This document shows, piece after piece, positions 1-7,218 of a stretch of DNA of 64,000 bases. Below the pieces are notes generated by a model, which had not been told where the DNA came from, ran no database searches, and was given only the letters and a program-made list of their open reading frames with translations. The position numbers and the translations under genes were made by a program. The DNA lies in NCBI RefSeq assembly GCF_002803085.1, contig NZ_NNBJ01000003.1:337798-401797 (forward strand), in the 5' to 3' direction. Source of the stretch: Streptomyces sp. CB01201. GTDB lineage: Bacteria > Actinomycetota > Actinomycetes > Streptomycetales > Streptomycetaceae. The stretch's first letter is position 1, and the number at the start of each line of letters is the position of its first letter.

Positions 1-2
1 TC

Positions 3-167
3 GGTGACGGCCCCGGCGTCGGTCCGGCTCTGGGCGATGCTCTCGCGGCCCTGGGTGGCGTAGCCGAGGCTCGCCATGAAGGACATCAGGATGCCGAAGG
101 CGGCGGGCAGCCACCAGGCCTTGCCGGACCATGCCTTGGCCCACTCGCCGGCCATCACGTCACGCAT
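3..167 (-). CDS. ABC-2 type permease, 5' part only (runs off the window)
   Basis: Start of the membrane subunit that would pair with the ATPase just upstream. The ATG lies inside the ATPase 3' end (8-nt overlap, ATGCGTGA), so the two are translationally coupled. The 55 visible codons read MRDVMAGEWAKAWSGKAWWL and then a first hydrophobic segment (LPAAFGILMSFMASLGYA). An N-terminus in which a short basic stretch precedes the first helix is usual for ABC-2 export permeases. A second in-frame ATG four codons later is an alternative start. The likely role is export of, or self-protection against, the daptide peptide. Calling it a permease rests on position and one membrane helix. Confidence 0.6.
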   Translation of the reverse strand, partial: MRDVMAGEWAKAWSGKAWWLPAAFGILMSFMASLGYATQGRESIAQSRTDAGAVT

Positions 168-894
168 CGGGGCCTCCGCCCTTGCCCGCTCCGGCCAGTG
201 CGAAGAAGCGGTCTTCGAGTCGGTCCGTCCCGTCCGAGGTGAGTTCGGACAGGGGCCCCGCGTAGCGCAGGGTCTGCTGCATGATCACCACGTCGTCCAC
301 GGTCTGTTCGACCTCGGCGAGGAGATGGCTGGAGACGAGGACCGTACGGCCCTCGTCCGCGAAGGACCGCAGCAGGTGCCGCAACCAGCGGATGCCGTCC
401 GGGTCCAGGCCGTTGGCCGGTTCGTCGAGGACGAGCAGTTCGGGGTCCGTGAGCAGGGCGACGGCCAGCGACAGGCGTTGGCGCATCCCGGTGGAGTAGC
501 CCTTGACCGGCCGGTCGGCCGACTCGGCCAGACCGACGCGTTCGAGCACCTCGTCCACCCGGGCTGCGGGCAGGCCGAGCGTCTTGGCCCAGATCGCGAC
601 GCCGCGTCGGCCGGACGTGCCGGGCACGGGGGCCATGCCGTCCATGCCGACCCCGATCCGGTGCCTGGCCCCGGGGAGTTCCGCGTAACGGTGCCCGAAC
701 ACGGTCGCGGCACCCGCCGTGGGGGCGGCAAGACCGAGCAGGATGCGCAGGGACGTGGTCTTGCCCGCTCCGTTGCGTCCGAGCAGTCCCACGACACGGC
801 CGGGCCGGACGTCGAAGGAGAGGTCGTCCACGGCGGTGGACGAACCGAAGCGTTTGGTCACGCCGCGGAAGCTGACCACGGCGTTCTCACTCAC
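160..894 (-). CDS. ABC transporter ATP-binding protein of the daptide cluster
   Basis: This 244-residue ATPase would energise export of, or immunity to, the peptide made by the upstream genes. It has Walker A GRNGAGKTT (about 39-47), the signature variant YSTGMRQR usual for ABC-2 type exporters, Walker B LLVLDEPANGLDP and the H-loop region SSHLLAEVEQ. The reading frame stays open well upstream, but the GTG at 894 is chosen because it overlaps the stop of the small membrane gene as GTGA and because homology starts there (SFRGVTKRFG). It is followed by the overlapping permease start. Family assignment is firm; the substrate is inferred from the cluster. Confidence 0.88.
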   Translation of the reverse strand: MSENAVVSFRGVTKRFGSSTAVDDLSFDVRPGRVVGLLGRNGAGKTTSLRILLGLAAPTAGAATVFGHRYAELPGARHRIGVGMDGMAPVPGTSGRRGVAIWAKTLGLPAARVDEVLERVGLAESADRPVKGYSTGMRQRLSLAVALLTDPELLVLDEPANGLDPDGIRWLRHLLRSFADEGRTVLVSSHLLAEVEQTVDDVVIMQQTLRYAGPLSELTSDGTDRLEDRFFALAGAGKGGGPDA

Positions 895-1085
895 TTGCGG
901 CTCCGGGCGATTCCCTTGCAGACGAGTACGGCACACACCAGCACGGCAGCCAGCAGAACCGCCATGAGTGCCGCCTGCGCAGGGCCCGACATGGTCAGGT
1001 TGACGATCGCGAGCAGGACGATGACCGGTACGGAAATGAAGACTGGTATCAGAATCGCGTTGTTGTTCTGGCGTCCGCTGGACAT
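891..1085 (-). CDS. small two-helix membrane protein in daptide operon
   Basis: A 64-residue protein with no family I recognise. It is short and polar at both ends, with two hydrophobic segments: about residues 10-31 (AILIPVFISVPVIVLLAIV) and 38-57 (ALMAVLLAAVLVCAVLVC). It has an ATG start and its stop overlaps the next start (GTGA), so it is coupled to the ABC ATPase. Small hydrophobic proteins next to RiPP exporters are often immunity proteins or transporter accessories. That is inference here; no motif supports a specific function. Confidence 0.7.
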   Translation of the reverse strand: MSSGRQNNNAILIPVFISVPVIVLLAIVNLTMSGPAQAALMAVLLAAVLVCAVLVCKGIARSRK

Positions 1086-1127
1086 GAGAATTCCTTTGCT
1101 GATCGTGGCGCGAGGCCCGGATACGGA

Positions 1128-1162
1128 GTCCCCGGTGGTGGCATGCTTCAGCCACCGGGGAC
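1128..1162 (-). terminator. stem-loop between precursor genes and transport genes
   Basis: A perfect 11-bp GC-rich stem (GTCCCCGGTGG with CCACCGGGGAC) with a 13-nt loop sits in the 143-nt gap after the last precursor and before the membrane and ABC genes. There is no clear U-tract. Such hairpins after RiPP precursors usually act as partial terminators or 3' stabilisers, giving more precursor than downstream message. That role is inferred. Confidence 0.5.
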
Positions 1163-1228
1163 CCCGCTGTCAGAGTTCACTCAACCATCGGCCGAAGTGT
1201 CGTGAACTCCGTTGCCCACCAGGGGAAA

Positions 1229-1405
1229 TCAGGTGACGATGCTGGCCGCGACGGTCAGACCGCTGTACGCGATCGACGACGCGACGCTGGCGGCGCTGAT
1301 CGTCACGCCCGTCTTGAAGCCCGACCAGAAGCTGGGCGCCTCCATGGCCTCAAGTTCCTGCATGCCAAGCTCCAGCGACGACTCGAAGCCCTTGTTCAGC
1401 TCCAT
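1229..1405 (-). CDS. daptide-type RiPP precursor peptide (second copy)
   Basis: A 58-residue precursor. The leader holds the block LELGMQELEAMEAP (11-24), identical in the neighbouring precursor. The rest, starting SFWSGFKTG, is hydrophobic and rich in Ala, Ser, Thr and Val, and ends ASIVT. A C-terminal Thr is the residue that the daptide enzymes convert to a dimethylated diamine. The frame is open further upstream, but this ATG follows a perfect AGGAGGT (1411-1417) at good spacing. The peptide lies 64 nt after the first precursor. The exact leader cleavage site cannot be read from sequence. The class is assigned from the leader block, the terminal Thr and the full enzyme set beside it. Confidence 0.9.
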   Translation of the reverse strand: MELNKGFESSLELGMQELEAMEAPSFWSGFKTGVTISAASVASSIAYSGLTVAASIVT

Positions 1406-1469
1406 GTCGCACCTCCTGTTTCGTGATGTGTGAATGAGTGGTTTCGCTACCGGTGTCGCGGTGGGGATA

Positions 1470-1643
1470 TCAGGTCGCGATGGAGACGGAAGCGACCCAG
1501 GCGGCGCTGTAGGCGACACCGCTGACCACGCTCATACCGGCGCTGACGCCGGCCGCGGTCGACCAGAACCCGGGCGCCTCCATGGCTTCGAGTTCCTGCA
1601 TTCCCAGCTCCAGAACGGAGTTGGAATCGGTCTTCTGCTGCAT
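1470..1643 (-). CDS. daptide-type RiPP precursor peptide (first copy)
   Basis: A 57-residue precursor, MQQKTDSNS followed by VLELGMQELEAMEAP and then a hydrophobic region starting GFWSTAAGVS and ending VSIAT. It shares the leader block and the F-W-S after it with the second precursor, but the rest diverges, as expected for a conserved recognition leader and variable core. An in-frame ATG 11 codons upstream would give 68 residues. The later ATG is preferred because a purine-rich AAGGGGGA lies 6-7 nt before it and because it matches the length of the sister peptide. The gene starts 33 nt after the dehydrogenase stop, so it is read from the enzyme operon unless a promoter is hidden there. Confidence 0.88.
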   Translation of the reverse strand: MQQKTDSNSVLELGMQELEAMEAPGFWSTAAGVSAGMSVVSGVAYSAAWVASVSIAT

Positions 1644-1676
1644 AAGAAGATCCCCCTTGTTGTCCGTGTTTTTCAT

Positions 1677-2921
1677 TCATCCGTCCCCGGCCGCGGTGGG
1701 CCGGGACGGAAGTCTCCAAGTGGCCGCTGCCGGCGGCGGGACGGCAGGCGCGTCGGCGGCCTCCGCCAGCAGGGCGCGTACGTCGCCGCGCTCCAGGGAG
1801 CCGAGCATCGGCAGCCCGGCGCCCCAGGCGCGTACGGTGGCCCGCGCGATGTCGTCCAGTTGCCGCGCCGAGCCGGTGAGGCGCCGGCCGATGCCCCAGC
1901 CGTCGATGAGGCTCGCGATCCCCCGCGCCGGATCGGCGGGAAGGCCGGCCGGGCCCGCGGCCCGCAGACAACGCCAGACGCGCAGCAGCCTGCGGGCCGA
2001 GCCGAGCCGCTCGTCGCCGTCGGCGACGGCTCGCCACAGGGGCGGGAGCAGCGCCGCCACCGCCGTCATCTTCCGTACGCCCAGCGCCGAGGACAGCTCG
2101 TTGGCGAGGAGCCAGCCCTTGACCGCGTACGGCTCGCGGCCCTGGTGCATCCACTCCGCGTGGGTGTGGCCGCTGAGCCTGGCGATGTCCGCGCGCAGCC
2201 GGCCGTCGGGGCGGTGGCCCGCCCGTGTCGCCCGGGCCACCTCGTGACCGAGCCGGGTCAGCCGCACGACGGCCGCCTCGACCAGGGCGTCCTCGGTCGG
2301 CAGATCCCTCAGGTCGCCGACGTACGGGCCGGTGGCCCTGAACAGAGCCTCCAGCACGCCTTCGGCCAGCAGGTCGAGGGGCAGGGTCGCCGTCGCCAGC
2401 GGGTCCAGTACGGCGGCCTGTGGCCGCAGCCCCGCGCCCAGGACCAACCGCTTGCCCCGCGGCGACGCGAGGCAGACGACGCCGCTCACTTCGGACCCCG
2501 TACCCAGGGTGGTGGGCACGGCGACCAGCGGAACCGTGCGGGCGCGGGCGGGCGGCAGCAGGACGAGGCCGCCGCGCTGCGCCACGGTGAGCCGGGCCCG
2601 CACGTCCGGGCCGGTGCGCATCAGCGTCGCCAGCTTGGCCCGGTCCAGGAGCGAGCCGCCGCCGACGCCCACGACCAGGTCGGCGCCGGCGAGTTCGCCG
2701 GCCAGGGTGTCGAGGGCCCCGAGATCCCCGGCTCCCGTCAGCACGGTGCGGGAGCAGCCCGCACCGGCCCGCGTGAGGACGGAGCCGATCCGCGCGTCGA
2801 GCTCGCCGCCGGCGACACCCGAGTCGATCAGAACGGCCGTCCTGCGCCGCCCTGTTGCCAGTTCCGCGATCCGTTCCAGGCCGAGCAGCACCGGGGTGGG
2901 GCCCTGGGGCCACGTGCTCAT
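1677..2921 (-). CDS. daptide-type dehydrogenase, iron-ADH fold (MpaB-like)
   Basis: A 414-residue protein of the iron-containing alcohol dehydrogenase fold. The expected role, known from characterised daptide clusters, is oxidative decarboxylation of the precursor's C-terminal Thr to a ketone. The dinucleotide motif GVGGGS (85-90) and the family hallmark TTLGTGSE (137-144) are intact. The four positions that hold the metal in FucO-type enzymes (D, H, H, H) align by eye to E191, R195, N274 and K284, so canonical metal binding looks lost. The ATG overlaps the aminotransferase stop (ATGA), and the stop lies just before the first precursor. Fold assignment is strong; the reaction is inferred from context. 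Confidence 0.85.
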   Translation of the reverse strand: MSTWPQGPTPVLLGLERIAELATGRRRTAVLIDSGVAGGELDARIGSVLTRAGAGCSRTVLTGAGDLGALDTLAGELAGADLVVGVGGGSLLDRAKLATLMRTGPDVRARLTVAQRGGLVLLPPARARTVPLVAVPTTLGTGSEVSGVVCLASPRGKRLVLGAGLRPQAAVLDPLATATLPLDLLAEGVLEALFRATGPYVGDLRDLPTEDALVEAAVVRLTRLGHEVARATRAGHRPDGRLRADIARLSGHTHAEWMHQGREPYAVKGWLLANELSSALGVRKMTAVAALLPPLWRAVADGDERLGSARRLLRVWRCLRAAGPAGLPADPARGIASLIDGWGIGRRLTGSARQLDDIARATVRAWGAGLPMLGSLERGDVRALLAEAADAPAVPPPAAATWRLPSRPTAAGDG

Positions 2922-4201
2922 GCGTGCCCGCCGTCGTGCCGACCGGCCGCTGCCGCCCAGGCGTCGAGGCCGGCCCGCACACAGGCGATCAGTTCGGTGA
3001 CCTCGGCGTCGGTGTAGACGAGGGCGGGAAAGAGCTGGACGCCGTTCAGGCCGGGGTGCACGATCGCACCGGCCGCGCGGACGGCGGCGACGAGCGCGGA
3101 GACCTGTTCCTGGGGGAAGGGCGTGCCGTCCTCCAGGCACATCCGGACGGAACGGAAGCAGCCCGTCCCCGTCGTCCCCGTCACCAGCGGGTGTTCGGCC
3201 GTCAGCCGGGCGAACTCCTCGTCCAGCCGGGCCGCCACCAGCCGCCCGCGGCCCACGGCGTCCAGCCTGCGCAGCTCGGAGAGCGTGGCCACGATCGCCG
3301 CACAGGTGACGGGGGTGCCCGCCTGGGTCTCTCCGTGGCTGAGGACCGCGCCCGCCCGGTCGTAGGCCTCGGCGACCTGCCGGGAGGCGAGCACCACGGC
3401 CGCGGCGCTGGTGCCGTTGGTCAGCCCCTTCGAGGAGACCAGGAGGTCGGGGCGGGCGGGCCAGCGGTCGGAGGCGAACAGCGTGCCCGTACGGCCGAAG
3501 CCGGTGGCCACCTCGTCGGCCACGAGAAGGAATCCGTGGACATCGCGCAGCCTCAGGAGTTCGGCGACGAACTCCTCGGTGAGGGGTATCGCGCCGCTGC
3601 CCAGGACGGGTTCCACGACCACGGCGGCGACCTGGCCGCCCTGGCGTTCCAGCAACGCGGCGAGTTCCTCGGGCCGGTTGGGGGCGACGTGCCGCACCAG
3701 GCGCTGGTCGACACCGTAGACCTGCTGCCCGAGGTCCTCTCCCGTCAGGGCGAACCCCCCGAAGGTCAGCCCGTGGTAGCTGCCGCGCAGCCCCACCACG
3801 ACCTTGCGGCGCGGCTCGCCGCGCAGGGCGTGGTAGTGCCGCGCGACCTTCATCACCAAGTCGTTGGCCGCGCCGCCGGAGGTGGAGAACAGCACCCGTC
3901 CGTAGTGTTCGGGCCCGCACGCCTCGATGAGCGCCTCGGCCGCCCGGCGGGCGTAGGAGTTCTCGTAGCGGAAGACGCTGAGGTAGGAGGCGTTGAGCAG
4001 GGCTTCGGAGGCGGCCCGGGCGATGACCGGGTTGCCGTAGCCGAGGTTGGTGTTCCACAACCCGCTCGATCCGTCGAGCAGTTGGGAGCCGTCGGCGAAA
4101 CGGACCCGCACGCCTTCGGCGGACACGGCGCACAGGCTGTCCCTGCCGTGCTGGTCAGGTGGCAGCAGCGAAGGCCACAGGGCCTTGGGGCCGGCGGTCA
4201 T
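2918..4201 (-). CDS. daptide-type class III aminotransferase (MpaC-like)
   Basis: A 427-residue PLP enzyme of the class III (ornithine/GABA transaminase) family, full length. It shows STSGGAAND (106-114), the PLP-facing DEV at 229-231 in VADEVATGFGRTG, and the catalytic lysine K258 in SSKGL. In daptide pathways this enzyme aminates the C-terminal ketone left by the dehydrogenase. It overlaps both neighbours by 4 nt (ATGA), which points to equimolar expression of the three Thr-converting enzymes. The substrate assignment is by context; the family call is certain. Confidence 0.9.
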   Translation of the reverse strand: MTAGPKALWPSLLPPDQHGRDSLCAVSAEGVRVRFADGSQLLDGSSGLWNTNLGYGNPVIARAASEALLNASYLSVFRYENSYARRAAEALIEACGPEHYGRVLFSTSGGAANDLVMKVARHYHALRGEPRRKVVVGLRGSYHGLTFGGFALTGEDLGQQVYGVDQRLVRHVAPNRPEELAALLERQGGQVAAVVVEPVLGSGAIPLTEEFVAELLRLRDVHGFLLVADEVATGFGRTGTLFASDRWPARPDLLVSSKGLTNGTSAAAVVLASRQVAEAYDRAGAVLSHGETQAGTPVTCAAIVATLSELRRLDAVGRGRLVAARLDEEFARLTAEHPLVTGTTGTGCFRSVRMCLEDGTPFPQEQVSALVAAVRAAGAIVHPGLNGVQLFPALVYTDAEVTELIACVRAGLDAWAAAAGRHDGGHA

Positions 4202-5019
4202 GCCCGGGCCCCCGTCTCCAGCAGTACGTCGCCCAGCCGGCGGCTGACCGAGGGCAGCACCGTCCGGCCGTGGACCGCGAACCCGGCGGCCGTCAGTTCG
4301 GCCTCCAGCCGGTCCGCGGGCAGGACGCCCACGCTCGTGGTGCAGACCTCGACGGGGCCGGCCGGTCCCGGCTCGGCGGGGAAGATCGTGACGGTACGAG
4401 CGGCGTCACCCGTGACCCAGTGCTCGAAAATACGGAAGGCCCGGCCGCCCGCGGTCGTGTACTCCTCCTCCACTTCGGCGGGTCCCGCATAGCCGGGGTC
4501 CACGGCCACGGTGGTGAGCAGGAAGCGCCCTTCAGGTTCCAGGTGGGCGCGCACCGCCTCGTAGAGGCCGCTCCGGCCCGCCTCGTCCAGCAGCGAGATC
4601 GAGGTCGTGCCCAGCACGATCACCGGGTAGCGGCGGCCCAGCGCGAAGGCGCTCATGTCGCCGCGCACCACGGTGCACCGTTCGCGCAGCGCGGGGGCCG
4701 CGTCGAGCCGGGCACGCAGCAGGGCCAGCATGTGCTCGGACAGGTCGAGCGCGGTCACCTCACGCCCCAGTGCCAGCAGCGGCATGGTCAGCCGGCCCGA
4801 GCCGGCCGCGAGGTCGAGGACCGGCCCGGGTGTGGCACGCACCAGGCCGAGGAGTTCCCGCACCTCCTGCGGGTCGCGTCCGGCGATGTCGTGGTAGACC
4901 CCGGAGCCGATCTCGTCGTACAGATCGCACAGCACCGCCCGGTCTCCCAGGGAGGCCAGCAGCTCTCCGGCCCGGCCGGGAATCGTCGCTCCGGCACGGC
5001 CAGGAATGGTCGGGGTCAC
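4198..5019 (-). CDS. daptide-type SAM-dependent N-methyltransferase (MpaM-like)
   Basis: A 273-residue class I methyltransferase with the SAM motif VLDLAAGSGRL (67-77) and the acidic strand end TALDLSEHM. In daptides this enzyme dimethylates the new C-terminal amine. The frame runs on far upstream, but the GTG at 5019 is chosen because it forms a GTGA overlap with the stop of the upstream gene and has an AGAGGA-type site before it. The N-terminus carries an imperfect direct duplication (TIPGRAG at 4-10 and again at 12-18) ahead of the conserved domain, so the first ~10 residues may be a recent duplication. Confidence 0.85.
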   Translation of the reverse strand: MTPTIPGRAGATIPGRAGELLASLGDRAVLCDLYDEIGSGVYHDIAGRDPQEVRELLGLVRATPGPVLDLAAGSGRLTMPLLALGREVTALDLSEHMLALLRARLDAAPALRERCTVVRGDMSAFALGRRYPVIVLGTTSISLLDEAGRSGLYEAVRAHLEPEGRFLLTTVAVDPGYAGPAEVEEEYTTAGGRAFRIFEHWVTGDAARTVTIFPAEPGPAGPVEVCTTSVGVLPADRLEAELTAAGFAVHGRTVLPSVSRRLGDVLLETGARA

Positions 5020-6098
5020 AGTCCTCTGCTCCCCACCGTGACGCGTACGGGCCGTACGGGCCGCACGAGTTGGACGCCGGCCGCCGCGAAGCGTGCCACG
5101 GTCCCCTCCAGCGCCTCCTTGTCGGCGAAGGCGGCCGCCGCGTCCGGGGAACCGCAGACCGTCAGCGCCTCGACGACCCGGGCGGTCAAGTGGTCCACCT
5201 GGAACGTCCGGCCGCCGGTCGCGATGTGCACGTACGCGGTCTCGTCGGTCCACAGGACCAGCGGCGCTCCGGTGCCGGTCTCGTCGGCGGCCGCCGTCCC
5301 CTCCGGCAGCCCGGCCGTCAGGCGGTGCCCGAAGCCCGACACCCGCGGGACGGCCGAGCCGTCGAAGCGGAGCCGCCGGATCGCCTCGACCGCCGCGAGG
5401 TAGCGGCCGAGCCAGAGCCGCTCGGCGAGTGCCGCCGCCCGCTCCCGCTCGGGCAGCACCGCACCCAGGGCCACGGCGCACGGGTGTGTGCTCGCCGCGT
5501 TGATCCGGGCCCACTCGGCTTCGAGCCCCGCCATGCCGTCGCCCACGGCACCGAGTCGGCGCCCGCCGGGCGCGGTGGACAGCTCCCCCGCACGGTTCGC
5601 GTACAGCCGCAGGCCGGGGCCGTCGGCCGAGGCGTCCGCGCCGAGTGCCGCGAGGTCGCCGAGCTGGATGACCGGGTGGGTGAGGAAGTCCGCGAAGACG
5701 CCCTCCTGGCGCGCCCGGTCGGCATCGGCGAGGTAGGCGCCGAAGTCCGCCGGATCGGCGACGCGGACCAGGGTGGGGCCGACGACGGACATGTACTCGC
5801 TGATGCCGTAGCTCTGCAACTGCAGAAAGAAGTCACCGGCGTCGGAGACGAGCGAGAACTCGGCACCGGACTCGCTCGGCGAACCCTCGTACCCCACCAC
5901 GACGGGACCGGAAGCGCCGCCCGCCTCACCCGGGACGAAGACGGTGGTGCCCGGACCGACCAGGTCCGACCGGAGCACCCGCTCCAGGTGTTCGGCGCTC
6001 TCCAGGACGAGCACACCCGTCCCGGAGGCGTTCCTGAGGGAGACGGCCGGGTCCTGGCCCGCCGCCCATGCCGTCAAGCGCCCTTTGATCCCGCTCAT
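5016..6098 (-). CDS. probable daptide biosynthesis RiPP recognition protein (MpaD-like)
   Basis: A 360-residue soluble protein with no catalytic motif I can see: no nucleotide-binding loop, metal cluster or membrane segment. In daptide loci the gene in this company, beside dehydrogenase, aminotransferase and methyltransferase, encodes a RiPP recognition (RRE) protein that binds the leader and brings the enzymes to it. The block LELGMQELEAMEAP in both precursors would be its target. The assignment is positional; I cannot see a winged-helix signature by eye. The ATG is preceded by a GGGGA unit that belongs to an 8-nt tandem repeat. The stop overlaps the methyltransferase GTG. Confidence 0.65.
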   Translation of the reverse strand: MSGIKGRLTAWAAGQDPAVSLRNASGTGVLVLESAEHLERVLRSDLVGPGTTVFVPGEAGGASGPVVVGYEGSPSESGAEFSLVSDAGDFFLQLQSYGISEYMSVVGPTLVRVADPADFGAYLADADRARQEGVFADFLTHPVIQLGDLAALGADASADGPGLRLYANRAGELSTAPGGRRLGAVGDGMAGLEAEWARINAASTHPCAVALGAVLPERERAAALAERLWLGRYLAAVEAIRRLRFDGSAVPRVSGFGHRLTAGLPEGTAAADETGTGAPLVLWTDETAYVHIATGGRTFQVDHLTARVVEALTVCGSPDAAAAFADKEALEGTVARFAAAGVQLVRPVRPVRVTVGSRGL

Positions 6099-6100
6099 CG

Positions 6101-6156
6101 TTTCCCCGTCTCCCCGTTTCCCCGTTTTGCCGTCTTGTCGTCTTGCCGTCTTGCCG
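6101..6156 (-). repeat. seven tandem degenerate 8-nt repeats in the leader of the recognition-protein gene
   Basis: Seven back-to-back octamers read on the plus strand: TTTCCCCG, TCTCCCCG, TTTCCCCG, TTTTGCCG, TCTTGTCG, TCTTGCCG, TCTTGCCG. They end 2 nt before the ATG of the minus-strand gene. On the sense strand the units nearest the start (CGGGGAAA) supply the only Shine-Dalgarno-like sequence. Copy-number change would alter leader length and possibly translation; this is inferred. Confidence 0.75.
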
Positions 6157-6258
6157 TTGCCGTGGTCTTCACCCGAAGCGCCGACGCCCGGCCGCGATCC
6201 GCCCGCGGCGCGTTTCCCCCGGTGACGCGCGCTGGTCCGCGCGTGGCGCGGTCTTGCG

Positions 6259-7218
6259 TCAGGTCAGTGCGCCCAGGAGCTTCTTCAGTTCCTCCATGGC
6301 CACCTGCGGCCCATAGGCGTTGCACACGCCCGTGACGTTCAGGACGATCTCGTCCACACCCGCCGCCTCGTACGCGGCGAGCTTGGCCGCGAGCTCGTCC
6401 ATGTCCCCGCTCAGGAAGGCGTCGCCCTCGACCAGGGCCCGCGCCTTGGCCAGGGGGTCGCCGTCCGCGACGTCGACCCCTGACCTGCGCAGCATGTCGA
6501 TGTAGTGCGGTCCTTGCAGGTGCGCGGCGTTGCTGGCGAGGGCCAGCTCCGCCGCCGGGCGGTCGGACCGACTCAGTGCCAGCGGAACCATCGCCGTCAG
6601 GCGCGGTACCGGCCGGCCGGCCGCGGCGGCGCCCTCCCGCAGCGCGGGGACCACGGTGTCCCGGAGGTACGCCGCCGGGGTCAGCCATGTGATGGCCCGG
6701 TCGGCGACCTCGCCGGCCAGCCGCGCCATCCCCGGCCGCAGGACCCCGAGCCCCACCTCCACCGGCGGTGCCGGGAACGCGGAGAGAGCGGCCTCGCAGG
6801 TGACGTAGTCGCCCTTGATGTCGACGGCGTCGCCGTCCAACAGCCCCCGTACCGCCGTCAGATACTCACGCGCCGCCGTGAGGGGGCTCGCGTACGGCGT
6901 GCCCCGCAGGCTCTGTTGCAGCTGCCTGCCGCCCGGCCCGAACCCGGCGATGACCGGCTGTCCCGTCGTCATGGCCAGCGACCGGGCCTGGAGGGCGGCT
7001 TCGTAGGGATGGCGCAAGGGCATCAGGGTCACCCCGAGCCCCACCGGGACACGGAAGCCGGCGCCCGCCGCGTAGACGAACCCCTGATGCGGTTCGATCA
7101 TCAGAGCCTGTCCCTGCCACAGCCGCCGCGCCTCGGTCCAGTGCACCAACGCGACGTACGGCAGGACCTGTTCGGGGCGTCGTGGCAGAAAGGGAATGAG
7201 GACCGAATACGCAGTCAA
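6259..7218 (-). CDS. LLM-class (F420/flavin-dependent) oxidoreductase
   Basis: A 319-residue luciferase-like monooxygenase-family TIM barrel. It has the family's N-terminal YVALVHWTEA region, GLGVTLMPLRHPYEAA, VIAGFGPGG and the C-terminal NVTGVCNAYGP segment. In Streptomyces such proteins mostly use F420 for hydride transfer. It is the first gene of the minus-strand run, and a 160-nt gap separates it from the recognition-protein gene. Translation appears to start at TTG, with GGAGAA about 8 nt ahead; no better start is visible. It is not one of the core daptide enzymes I know of, so it may add a tailoring step to the peptide or belong to another pathway. Confidence 0.8.
   Translation of the reverse strand: MTAYSVLIPFLPRRPEQVLPYVALVHWTEARRLWQGQALMIEPHQGFVYAAGAGFRVPVGLGVTLMPLRHPYEAALQARSLAMTTGQPVIAGFGPGGRQLQQSLRGTPYASPLTAAREYLTAVRGLLDGDAVDIKGDYVTCEAALSAFPAPPVEVGLGVLRPGMARLAGEVADRAITWLTPAAYLRDTVVPALREGAAAAGRPVPRLTAMVPLALSRSDRPAAELALASNAAHLQGPHYIDMLRRSGVDVADGDPLAKARALVEGDAFLSGDMDELAAKLAAYEAAGVDEIVLNVTGVCNAYGPQVAMEELKKLLGALT

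Noticed and set aside
76..1236. Long plus-strand open frame opposite the ABC genes
   Set aside because: It is the antisense shadow of the ATPase: its composition is that of a GC-rich frame and it has no domain or ribosome site.
1406..1519. Longer versions of the second precursor (start near 1519) and the first precursor (start at 1676)
   Set aside because: The extra N-terminal residues lack ribosome sites and do not align between the two peptides, whereas the later ATGs have strong sites and give matching lengths.
1229..1643. The small peptides as lanthipeptide or lasso precursors
   Set aside because: There is no LanB/C/M/KC-type dehydratase or cyclase, no lasso B/C protein and no Cys in either peptide; the enzyme set fits daptides instead.
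1434..6335. Plus-strand long frames over the daptide enzymes
   Set aside because: All are antisense to genes with clear catalytic motifs; the products are Arg/Gly/Pro-rich with no recognisable domains.
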